Shown: positions 1 through 9,136 of the stretch, piece by piece
How positions within the stretch are numbered: the stretch's first letter is position 1
Layout of the letters: every line of letters starts with the position of its first letter
Origin: Deinococcus rhizophilus
GTDB taxonomy: Bacteria > Deinococcota > Deinococci > Deinococcales > Deinococcaceae
Reading direction: 5' to 3'
Assembly (NCBI RefSeq): GCF_030271215.1
Contig: NZ_JASNGB010000069.1
Span: forward strand, 1 to 14,105
DNA length: 14,105 nucleotides
Made by a program: the position numbers and the translations under genes
Notes under the pieces: generated by a model
Database searches by the model: none
What the model saw: the letters and a program-made list of their open reading frames with translations, nothing else
Told to the model about the DNA's origin: nothing

Positions 1-459
1 CCACAGCACCAGCAGGGCCGCCACCCCCAGCGCGAGCGCCGCCCGCACCCGGTCCGTCCCCACCAGGCTGCTCCACATCCCCGCGACCGCCTGCGCGACC
101 ACGGCGACCGCCGCGACCTTCAGCCCGCTGAGCCACCCGGCCTCCGCTCCACCCCCGAAGCGGGCCACGCCCAGCGCGAAGGCCACCATCAGCAGCGCAC
201 TCGGCAGGGTAAAGCCCAGCCACGCGGCCAGCAGGCCCCACCCGCCCGCCCGCAGCAGCCCCAGCGCCATGCCGACCTGACTGCTCGCCGGACCCGGCAG
301 AAACTGCGCCAGCGCCACGAGGTCGGCGTAGGCCCGCTCGCTGAGCCAGCCCCGGCGTTCCACGAACTCGCCCCGGAAATAGCCCAGGTGCGCGACTGGC
401 CCGCCGAAACTGGTCAGCCCCAGGCGCAGAAACACGAAAAAGACCTCCAGCGTTCGCAT
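1..459 (-). CDS. chrA: Chromate transporter (CHR/ChrA) family protein, N-terminal part, cut by left edge
   Basis: The frame is open from an ATG at 459 to the window edge, giving the first 153 residues. Members of this family are membrane proteins thought to export chromate by anion antiport. The family hallmarks are visible: an FLRLGLTSFGGPVAHLGYFR stretch near residues 10-29, then ALAQFLPGPASSQVG around residues 52-66, then a GFTLPSA motif leading into hydrophobic helices. Because the right-hand part of the protein is missing, I cannot tell a single-domain (short CHR) from a duplicated (long CHR) form, and true chromate specificity is not proven by these motifs. The ATG is chosen because the family normally begins a few residues before FLRLGLTSFGG. 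No Shine-Dalgarno site precedes it; a TAAGCT box (469-474) ends 9 nt upstream and could serve a near-leaderless transcript. A perfect 9-bp inverted repeat spans the start codon. Confidence 0.88.
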   Translation of the reverse strand, partial: MRTLEVFFVFLRLGLTSFGGPVAHLGYFRGEFVERRGWLSERAYADLVALAQFLPGPASSQVGMALGLLRAGGWGLLAAWLGFTLPSALLMVAFALGVARFGGGAEAGWLSGLKVAAVAVVAQAVAGMWSSLVGTDRVRAALALGVAALLVLW

Positions 460-468
460 CTGGAGGTC
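442..468. repeat. Inverted repeat enclosing the chrA start codon
   Basis: GACCTCCAG (442-450) and CTGGAGGTC (460-468) are perfect inverted copies of 9 bp with a 9-nt loop that holds the ATG of the chromate-transporter gene. In the mRNA the start codon would lie in the hairpin loop, and a GGAGG-like sequence falls inside codons 4-6. A role in translation control is inference. Confidence 0.6.
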
Positions 469-481
469 AGCTTAAAGCGGT

Positions 482-511
482 GCCCAGAAAGGTTGCCGCA
501 CCTTTCTGGGC
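482..511. repeat. Perfect 12-bp inverted repeat upstream of chrA
   Basis: GCCCAGAAAGGT (482-493) and ACCTTTCTGGGC (500-511) form an uninterrupted 12-bp stem with a 6-nt loop (TGCCGC). No T-run follows on either strand, so it is not a standard intrinsic terminator. It lies 23-52 nt upstream of the chrA ATG, where an operator would sit, and about 120 nt downstream of the desaturase stop, where a second terminator or an mRNA-stabilising hairpin could also be. The structure is seen directly; its function is open. Confidence 0.7.
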
Positions 512-552
512 CGAACGGACTTGCAAAGCTGCGAAGCAGAGTGAGCAGCCGT

Positions 553-584
553 AAAAAGGGCGGCGTGGAGTGGAGTTGCCGCCC
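553..584 (-). terminator. Intrinsic terminator of the desaturase gene
   Basis: Read on the minus strand, GGGCGGC (584-578) pairs with GCCGCCC (564-558) across a 13-nt loop and is followed at once by TTTTT (557-553). This is the classic GC stem plus U-tract. It lies about 45 nt past the stop codon of the desaturase and in the right orientation for it. Confidence 0.8.
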
Positions 585-629
585 AATCTACGCGGTAACG
601 GAGCGGAGCGCCGCCGTAGGGCGAGAGGG

Positions 630-1724
<1,095 letters not shown>

Positions 1725-1732
1725 GGAAAACA

Positions 1733-1738
1733 CTCCTT
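1733..1738 (-). promoter_or_regulatory. Ribosome-binding site fixing the desaturase start
   Basis: AAGGAG on the minus strand, 8 nt before ATG 1724. It decides between this ATG and the upstream GTG at 1733, whose first base lies within the site. Confidence 0.8.
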
Positions 1739-1865
1739 GTGAGGCGGCGTGCGCGTGGCAGTTCGCCGGAGGGTAGGGGAGGGGGAAGTTACCCTGACAG
1801 GCTACGGTCCCCCCACCCCACGCCGCCGTGAACTGGGACGCGGTTTAACTTGACCCTCGCCCGCC

Positions 1866-2017
1866 GTGGCCCCCCACCCGGCGCGGGACAGAAGGCCAGC
1901 GACGGTCCTGACCCTGACAGCGGCCCTGACGACCCTGCTGGGCGCGAACCTGCTGGGCGGCGCGGTGAGGGGTCGGCGCGACAACCCCAGCCCGCCGCAC
2001 CCGCCTACACTCTGGGC

Positions 2018-2021
<4 letters not shown>
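1866..2021 (+). CDS. Possible small ORF, 51 residues with one hydrophobic stretch
   Basis: A GTG at 1866 opens a 51-codon frame whose TGA (2019-2021) overlaps the ATG of the peroxiredoxin gene as ATGA. The predicted peptide has basic residues (RDRRP), a stretch of about 23 mostly hydrophobic residues rich in Leu, Thr and Ala (ending ANLLGGAV), then RGRRD and a Pro-rich tail, so it could be a single-pass membrane peptide. Third codon positions are mostly G or C, as in neighbouring genes. Against it, no clear ribosome-binding site precedes the GTG, a TAACTT box (1846-1851) lies 14 nt upstream rather than 6, and open frames are common by chance at this GC content. I do not recognise it. It may simply be upstream DNA carrying the peroxiredoxin promoter. 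Confidence 0.25.
2006..2011 (+). promoter_or_regulatory. Leaderless -10 box of the peroxiredoxin gene
   Basis: TACACT fits TANNNT and is followed by exactly 6 nt and then ATG 2018, placing the transcription start at the A of the start codon. No Shine-Dalgarno site is present (CTGGGC precedes the ATG) and no convincing -35 box was found. Confidence 0.65.
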
Positions 2022-2485
<464 letters not shown>

Positions 2486-2547
2486 CCGGCTCGCGGCAGC
2501 GGTCCCACTGCGCCACACGGCGGATGCTCCTGGCCTTCCCCGCGCAC

Positions 2548-2553
2548 TAGCCT
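2548..2553 (+). promoter_or_regulatory. Leaderless -10 box of the first ABC exporter gene
   Basis: TAGCCT fits TANNNT; six nucleotides (GGGGAA) separate it from ATG 2560. The spacing is identical to that at the peroxiredoxin gene. The GGGGAA directly abutting the ATG is too close to act as a Shine-Dalgarno site. Confidence 0.6.
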
Positions 2554-2559
2554 GGGGAA

Positions 2560-4353
2560 ATGCCGGACGCGCCCCCCACTTCTTCCACTCCCCCCCTGCG
2601 CGGCGGGTCACTCGCTGTCCTGCGGGACTACCTGGGGCCGCTGAAATGGCAGGTGGCGGGCCTGGCGGCGCTGCTGCTCTCGGGAGTGGGCCTGAGCCTG
2701 GTGCTGCCGCAACTGCTCGCCCGCTTCGTGGACACGGTGCGGCTGGGGGCAGGGGCCGACGTGGGCCTGCTGGTGCGGCTGGCGGGCTTTTACCTCGCGC
2801 TGGCGGTGGGGGTGCAACTGCTGAACGCCGGGGCCACCTACCTGGGAGCGCGGGTGGGCTGGACCGCCACCAACCGGCTGCGGGTGGACCTGCTGCAGCA
2901 CATGCTCTCGCTGGACATGCGCGAGCACAAGGAACGCACCCCCGGCGAGATGATCGAGCGCATCGACGGCGACGTGACGGCCCTGAGCAACTTCTTCTCG
3001 CAGTTCGCGGTGCGCGTCTTCGGGGCGGCGCTGCTGCTCACGGGCGCGGTCGTGATGTTCTACCTGACCGACTGGCGGGTGGGGCTGGGCGTGACCGCCT
3101 TCGTGCTGGTCACCCTGGTCGCCATGAACCGCGTGCGCAGGCTGGGTGTGGAACCCACCCGGCTGGAGCGCGAGGGCAGCGCCCGGCTGTTCGGCTACGT
3201 GGAAGAACGCCTCGCCGGGCTGGAGGACCTGCGTTCGCTGGGCGCGGGCGGGCACCACCTGCGCGGCTTCCTGCGGGTGCAGGGCGACTTCTTCCGGCGG
3301 GCCACCTACTCGTGGCAACGCCGCAGCGTGGTGTGGTGGCTGAGCATGATCCTGTTCGCGGTGGGCTACGTGGGCATTCTGGCGTCCGCCATCGGCCTCT
3401 ACGCGGCGGGCGCGATCACGCTGGGCACCGCCTTCCTGATGTACCAGTACATGAGCATGGTGGAAGAGCCCATCGACCAGCTCACCCAGCAGCTGCAGGA
3501 CCTGCAAAAGGCGGGGGCCAGCCTGGGCCGCATCTCCGAACTGCTCGCCCTGCGCTCCGGGCTGCCGGAGGGGGACCGCGAGCTGCCGGACGGCCCGCTG
3601 GACCTGCGTTTCGAGGGGGTGGACTTCCGCTACGACCCCCAGGACCCCACCGCGCCCGCCGTCTTGCAGGGCGTGTCCTTTCACCTTCCCGCCGGGCAGA
3701 CGCTGGGGCTGCTGGGCCGCACCGGGAGCGGCAAGACCACCCTGACCCGGCTGGTCTCGCGCCTCTACGACCCCACCGAGGGCCAGGTGCGGCTGGGCGG
3801 CATGGACACCCGTGACGTGCGGCTCGCCAGCCTGCGCTCGCGGGTCGCCGTCGTGACCCAGGACGTGCAACTGTTCCAGGCCAGCGTGCGCGACAACCTC
3901 ACCTTCTTTGACCCGGCCCTGCCCGACGAGGCGGTCGAGGCCGCGCTGCACGAGGTCGGCCTGGGCGAGTGGCTGGGGCGGCTCGCCGAGGGCGTGCGGA
4001 CGCCGTTGCCCACCGGGAGCCTCAGCGCAGGGCAGGCGCAACTGCTCGCCTTTGCGCGGGTGATGCTGCGCGACCCCGCCGTGATCATCCTCGACGAGCC
4101 CAGCAGCCGCCTCGACCCGGCGACCGAGGCCCAGCTTACCCGCGCCATGACCCGGCTGCTGTCGGGCCGCACCGCCATCGTGATCGCCCACCGCCTCGAC
4201 ACCGTGGCCCGCGCCGACCGGATTCTGGTGCTGGACTCGGGCCGGATCGTGGAGGACGGCGCCCGCGCGGTCCTCGCCGCCGACGGGCAGAGCCACTACG
4301 CGGCGCTGCTGCGGGCCGGAACGCTGGCCGAGGACGGGGGGGTGCTGGCGTGA
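2560..4353 (+). CDS. ABC exporter half-transporter, subunit with the catalytic Walker B
   Basis: This 597-residue protein is a type IV ABC exporter half-transporter. A six-helix membrane domain covers about residues 30-310, followed by the nucleotide-binding domain from about 345. Visible motifs are A-loop Y358, Walker A GRTGSGKT (386-393), Q-loop Q434, signature LSAGQ (488-492), Walker B ILDEP with catalytic E513, and H-loop H544. The signature departs from LSGGQ (Ala for Gly) while the Walker B is complete. Its partner shows the reverse pattern, so the two should form an asymmetric heterodimer with one full and one degenerate ATP site. The substrate cannot be read from sequence; multidrug, lipid or peptide export are all known for such pairs. 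The ATG is supported by the TAGCCT box 6 nt upstream. The partner gene starts 88 nt after this stop codon. Confidence 0.93.
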   Translation: MPDAPPTSSTPPLRGGSLAVLRDYLGPLKWQVAGLAALLLSGVGLSLVLPQLLARFVDTVRLGAGADVGLLVRLAGFYLALAVGVQLLNAGATYLGARVGWTATNRLRVDLLQHMLSLDMREHKERTPGEMIERIDGDVTALSNFFSQFAVRVFGAALLLTGAVVMFYLTDWRVGLGVTAFVLVTLVAMNRVRRLGVEPTRLEREGSARLFGYVEERLAGLEDLRSLGAGGHHLRGFLRVQGDFFRRATYSWQRRSVVWWLSMILFAVGYVGILASAIGLYAAGAITLGTAFLMYQYMSMVEEPIDQLTQQLQDLQKAGASLGRISELLALRSGLPEGDRELPDGPLDLRFEGVDFRYDPQDPTAPAVLQGVSFHLPAGQTLGLLGRTGSGKTTLTRLVSRLYDPTEGQVRLGGMDTRDVRLASLRSRVAVVTQDVQLFQASVRDNLTFFDPALPDEAVEAALHEVGLGEWLGRLAEGVRTPLPTGSLSAGQAQLLAFARVMLRDPAVIILDEPSSRLDPATEAQLTRAMTRLLSGRTAIVIAHRLDTVARADRILVLDSGRIVEDGARAVLAADGQSHYAALLRAGTLAEDGGVLA

Positions 4354-4431
4354 GGTGCGTGGCCGGACGGCCGCTTCACCCCGGCGCTTGCTCCTCCGCC
4401 TGCCCCGAGCCACCCGCCACCCGCCCTCCCC

Positions 4432-4435
4432 GGAG
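4432..4435 (+). promoter_or_regulatory. Ribosome-binding site fixing the second ABC gene start
   Basis: GGAG lies 6 nt before ATG 4442. It supports this ATG over the in-frame GTG at 4355, which would add 29 residues of Arg/Pro-rich sequence not expected in the family. Confidence 0.65.
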
Positions 4436-4441
4436 CCTCCC

Positions 4442-6256
4442 ATGACCCCCAGCACGCCCGCCGCCACTCCTCCCTCCCGCACCCTCGCGCTCTCGCGGCG
4501 GCTCTTTGCCTACCGGCCGGGCCTGTTCGCCTTCAACCTGTTCATGTGGGCGCTGGTCCACGTGTCGCCCGCCCTGCTCACGCTGGCGGTGAGCGACGTC
4601 TTCGGGCGGCTGGAGGAGGCCGACGCCCTGCGGCGGGCCGGGGAGCCGGGCGCTGGTCCTCTGATCGCGGCGGCCTGGGTCGCGCTGGGGTGGTTCGCGC
4701 TGGCGCGGCTGGGGCGCTTCGGGGCGTTCTACGCGGCGTTCCGGGCCTTTACCGAGCTGTGGTACACGCTGGACGCGCTGCTGCGGCGCAACCTGCTGGG
4801 CTACCTGCTGACCGCGCCCGGCTCGCGCCGATTGCCCGACACCCCCGCCGAGGCGGTCAGCCGTTTCCGCGACGACGTGGACGACGTGGCTGCCTACACC
4901 GAGGTCTGGCTCGACAGCCTGGGCATCGCCCTGTACTGCGTGCTGGCGGTCGTGCTGATGGCGCGGGTGGACCCGGTGATCACGGCGCTGGTCTGCACCC
5001 CGCTGGTGCTGATGATCGTCTTTGTCGGGCGGCTCTCGCCACGCATCCGCACCTACCGCCGCCGCATGCGCGAGGCGACCGCCCGCGTGACCGACTTTAT
5101 CGGGGAGACCTTCGGGGCGGTCAGCGCCGTCAAGCTCGCCGCCCGCGAGGAACCCATGATCGCCCACTTCGCCCGGCTGGGCGAGACCCGGCGGCACGCG
5201 GCCCTGCGCGACGTGCTGCTCACCGAGCTGATCCGGGGCGTGAACGTCAACATGGTCAATCTGGCCGTGGGGCTGGTGCTGCTGCTGGGGGCCAACCAGG
5301 TGCGCGGGGGCGGGATGCGGGTGGAGGACTTCGTGCTGTTCATCGGCCTCTTGCCGCGCCTGACCGGAAGCATGGGCTTTTTCGGGGACGCCATCGCCCG
5401 CCACCGCCGCACCGGGGTGAGCTACGACCGCATGACCCGGCTGCTGCAGGACGCGCCGGGGAACACCCTGGTGGACCACCATCCCCTCTACCTGCGGGAG
5501 GAGCCGCCCGTCCACGGCCAGCCCGCACCCGCCCTCCCGCTGGAGGAACTGCGGGTCGAGGGGCTCACCGCCCACCACCCCGATGGCTCGGGCGTCACGG
5601 AGGTGAGCTTCACCCTGCGCCGGGGCGAGTTCGTGGTCGTCACCGGGCGCATCGGCAGCGGCAAGACCACCCTGCTGCGGGCGCTGCTGGGGCTGATGCC
5701 CAGGGGCGGCGGGCGCGTCCTGTGGAACGGGGAGGAGGTCGCGGACCCCGCCACCTTCTTCGTGCCGCCGCGCAGCGCCTACACCGCGCAGCTGCCCAAC
5801 CTCTTTTCCGACACCCTGCGCGAGAACGTACTCACGGGGGGCGACCCCGAGCGCCTGAACCGCGCCGTGCGGCTGGCGGTGCTGGAGCCCGACCTCGCGC
5901 AGCTTCCGCACGGGCTGGACACCCAGGTCGGGGCACGCGGCGTCAAGCTCTCCGGCGGCCAGATGCAGCGGGCGGCGGTCGCCAGGATGCTGGCCGCGCC
6001 CGCCGACCTGCTGGTCTTCGACGACGTGTCCAGTGCGCTCGACGCCCGCACCGAGGCCGAGCTGTGGGACGGCCTCTTCCGCGAGACGGACGCCGCCTGC
6101 CTGGTGGTCTCGCACCGCCGCGCCGCCCTGACGCGGGCCGACCGCATCCTGCTGCTGGAGGGCGGCCGCCTGACCGGGGAAGGGACCCTGGCCGAGTTGC
6201 TGGAGCGCAGCCCCGAGATGCGGGCGCTGTGGGCAGAGGAGGGGGTGGGGGGGTAG
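4442..6256 (+). CDS. ABC exporter half-transporter, subunit with the degenerate ATP site
   Basis: The 604-residue partner of the preceding exporter half. The membrane domain spans about residues 25-320, and a proline-rich linker (about 338-367) leads to the ATPase domain. Walker A is GRIGSGKT (402-409), Q-loop Q450, signature LSGGQ (503-507, canonical), Walker B LLVFDD with D528 where catalytic Glu is expected, and H-loop H558. The aromatic A-loop residue also appears to be missing, with HHPDG in its place. Its own Walker motifs therefore pair with the partner's altered LSAGQ in the weak site, while its LSGGQ completes the strong site. This division is the known rule for heterodimeric exporters such as BmrCD and TM287/288. 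The start is set by GGAG 6 nt before ATG 4442. It is presumably co-transcribed with the first half, and it converges on phoU with only 11 nt between stop codons. Confidence 0.92.
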   Translation: MTPSTPAATPPSRTLALSRRLFAYRPGLFAFNLFMWALVHVSPALLTLAVSDVFGRLEEADALRRAGEPGAGPLIAAAWVALGWFALARLGRFGAFYAAFRAFTELWYTLDALLRRNLLGYLLTAPGSRRLPDTPAEAVSRFRDDVDDVAAYTEVWLDSLGIALYCVLAVVLMARVDPVITALVCTPLVLMIVFVGRLSPRIRTYRRRMREATARVTDFIGETFGAVSAVKLAAREEPMIAHFARLGETRRHAALRDVLLTELIRGVNVNMVNLAVGLVLLLGANQVRGGGMRVEDFVLFIGLLPRLTGSMGFFGDAIARHRRTGVSYDRMTRLLQDAPGNTLVDHHPLYLREEPPVHGQPAPALPLEELRVEGLTAHHPDGSGVTEVSFTLRRGEFVVVTGRIGSGKTTLLRALLGLMPRGGGRVLWNGEEVADPATFFVPPRSAYTAQLPNLFSDTLRENVLTGGDPERLNRAVRLAVLEPDLAQLPHGLDTQVGARGVKLSGGQMQRAAVARMLAAPADLLVFDDVSSALDARTEAELWDGLFRETDAACLVVSHRRAALTRADRILLLEGGRLTGEGTLAELLERSPEMRALWAEEGVGG

Positions 6257-6267
6257 TTGCCCCGCCG

Positions 6268-6912
<645 letters not shown>

Positions 6913-6917
6913 GGGGA

Positions 6918-6923
6918 CTCCTT
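6918..6923 (-). promoter_or_regulatory. Ribosome-binding site fixing the phoU start
   Basis: AAGGAG on the minus strand, 5 nt before ATG 6912. It selects this start over the in-frame upstream candidate at 6936. Confidence 0.75.
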
Positions 6924-6962
6924 GGGAAGAGGGCACGGCAGGTGGGGGCGGGGGTGGGCGGT

Positions 6963-7933
<971 letters not shown>

Positions 7934-7937
<4 letters not shown>

Positions 7938-8623
7938 GCCTCCTCCGTCCAGGGGCGCATGCGGTAGCCCTTGCCGCGCACGGTGTCCAGGAAGCGGGGC
8001 CGGGCGGGGTCGTCTCCCAGGTGCGCCCGCAGCTGGGTCACGTGCTGGTCGACCGTGCGCTCGCCCCCCAGGAAATCCGGTCCCCACACCCGGTCGAGCA
8101 GCTCGGTCCGCGAGTACACCCGCCCGGTGTGCGCGGCGAGAAAGGCCAGCAGGTCGAACTCGCGCCGGGTCAGCGGCAGGCTCTGGCCCGCGAGCCGCGC
8201 GTCGGCGGCCCCCAAGTCGAGGACGAGGGGGCCGTTGGAAAGCTGGGGAGGCGCGTCGGGCAGCGAGCGCCGCAGCAGCGCCCGCACCCGCGCCACAAGT
8301 TCCGCCGCCGAGAAGGGCTTGGTGAGGTAATCGTCCGCGCCCGACTCCAGCCCCTCGACCCGCTCGGCCTCGGCGGCGCGGGCGGTGAGCATCAGCACCG
8401 GGAGGCGCCGCAGTCCGGGGTCCGAGCGCAGCCGCCGCAAGAAGGTCAGGCCGCTCTCGCCGGGCAGCATCCAGTCCAGGACCAGCGCGTCGGCGGTGCC
8501 CAGGGCGTCTTGCGCCGCCGGGACCGTCTCGAAGGCGCTGACCCGGAATCCGGCCCGCTCCAGATGAAAGCGCACCACGTCGCGCACGGTGCCCTCGTCC
8601 TCGATCACGACCACGTGGCTCAT
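7934..8623 (-). CDS. phoB: PhoB-like OmpR-family response regulator
   Basis: The 229-residue protein has an N-terminal receiver domain with acidic pair E8/D9, phosphoacceptor D50 (LVLDWMLPG), T80 and K102 (TKPFS). A winged-helix DNA-binding domain follows from about 130 to 225, with LTRREFDLL, RTVDQHVTQLRAHLG and VRGKGYRM. It should bind DNA as a dimer on direct repeats and switch on phosphate-starvation genes when phosphorylated by the adjacent kinase. ATG 8623 is preceded by GAGG with a 4-nt gap. The stop overlaps the kinase start by 4 nt, so the two are translationally coupled. The 84-nt spacer upstream holds no TANNNT box but several CCTGAC repeats, two of which are 11 nt apart, suggesting activator-dependent or read-through expression. 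Confidence 0.9.
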
Positions 8624-8648
8624 CGGTCCTCATTCTGCGGGCGGGAGG

Positions 8649-8712
8649 GTCAGGGGCGTGTCAGGAGGGAAGGGGGCGGCCCGGCCGGGGAGGTCAGGTC
8701 AGGGTGGTCAGG
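8649..8712 (-). repeat. Five CCTGAC copies upstream of phoB, candidate regulator boxes
   Basis: CCTGAC occurs on the minus strand with its low end at 8649, 8660, 8693, 8698 and 8707. The first two copies are 11 nt apart and form near-identical 11-mers (CCTGACCCTCC and CCTGACACGCC), and the third is 33 nt further away. OmpR/PhoB-type regulators bind direct repeats at 11-nt period, and E. coli Pho boxes carry CTGTCA. Autoregulation is inference; the rightmost copy overlaps the rsfS stop. Confidence 0.4.
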
Positions 8713-9136
8713 CGGTGGTGCCGGTGCGCGGGGCGTCGTCCCCGGGGCCGCCGTCCTCGGGAAACTCCAGTACGCGGGCGTCGCTCCACAGGCCCTCAAG
8801 GTCGTAGTACTCGCGGGCGTCCCTGGTCATGATGTGCACCACGACCGAGCCGCCAAAGGCCAGCAGCAGCCAGCGCTCGCTGGGGCCCTCCACGCTGGGG
8901 CGCGGCAGCCCCGCCGCCTGCGCCTTCTCGCGGATGTTCTCGTGCACGGCGTTGAGCTGCAGGCCAGCGGTGGCGGTGCAGATCACGAAGTATTCGAGGG
9001 TGCTGCTGACCTCGGTGAGGTCGAGCACGGCCACGTCCTCGGCGCGGCGCTCGCGGGCCGCGTCCACGATGGCGCGGAGTTGCGCGTGCAGTTCGGTGTC
9101 GCTGTGGTTCTGAAGGTCACTGTGGGAGCGGGTCAT
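8708..9136 (-). CDS. rsfS: Ribosomal silencing factor RsfS (Iojap/YbeB family)
   Basis: The 142-residue protein matches RsfS, which binds ribosomal protein uL14 and blocks joining of the 30S and 50S subunits when nutrients run short. Family blocks are visible: DVAVLDLTEVSSTLEYFVICTA (about 34-55), then VEGPSERWLLLAFGGSVVVHIM (about 82-103) and REYYDLEGLWSDA (about 107-119). The C-terminal 20 or so residues (GGPGDDAPRTGTTA) are a disordered tail beyond the usual domain. ATG 9136 overlaps the lytR stop as ATGA and is preceded by GGAG with a 5-nt gap, so it is translationally coupled to lytR. Its position next to yqeK and lytR is the common bacterial order, in which nadD is often also present; nadD is not seen here. 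Confidence 0.93.
   Translation of the reverse strand: MTRSHSDLQNHSDTELHAQLRAIVDAARERRAEDVAVLDLTEVSSTLEYFVICTATAGLQLNAVHENIREKAQAAGLPRPSVEGPSERWLLLAFGGSVVVHIMTRDAREYYDLEGLWSDARVLEFPEDGGPGDDAPRTGTTA

Noticed and set aside
588..619. Imperfect inverted repeat CTACGCGG / CCGCCGTAG just after the desaturase stop
   Set aside because: Has a mismatch or bulge and no U-tract; the perfect stem with U-tract at 553-584 explains termination.
1725..1733. GTG start for the desaturase at 1733
   Set aside because: It overlaps the AAGGAG that serves ATG 1724 and has no site of its own.
1770..1800. Possible desaturase promoter: TACCCT (1775-1770) with CTGTCA or TGTCAG about 18-19 nt upstream on the minus strand
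   Set aside because: The spacing is long and the -35 match is weak, and TANNNT occurs easily by chance; not strong enough to list.
1791..1920. ACCCTGACAG repeated at 1791-1800 and 1911-1920
   Set aside because: Only 10 nt identical, and flanks differ; likely chance in GC-rich sequence.
1850..2017. N-terminal extension of the peroxiredoxin frame
   Set aside because: Low-complexity Pro/Gly/Arg sequence with no family similarity; the leaderless -10 box and the family N-terminus both point to ATG 2018.
2608..4482. A 624-codon open frame antisense to the first ABC gene, and similar long frames on both strands across 4376-7239
   Set aside because: They are Arg/Gly/Pro/His-rich with no recognisable motifs and mirror true genes with strong motif support. 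Very high GC removes stop codons from the other frames.
7938..8633. Extension of the kinase frame upstream through the regulator gene (556 codons in total)
   Set aside because: The regulator in the other frame has full receiver and winged-helix motifs; the extended part is composition noise. GTG 7937 has a ribosome-binding site and a GTGA overlap.
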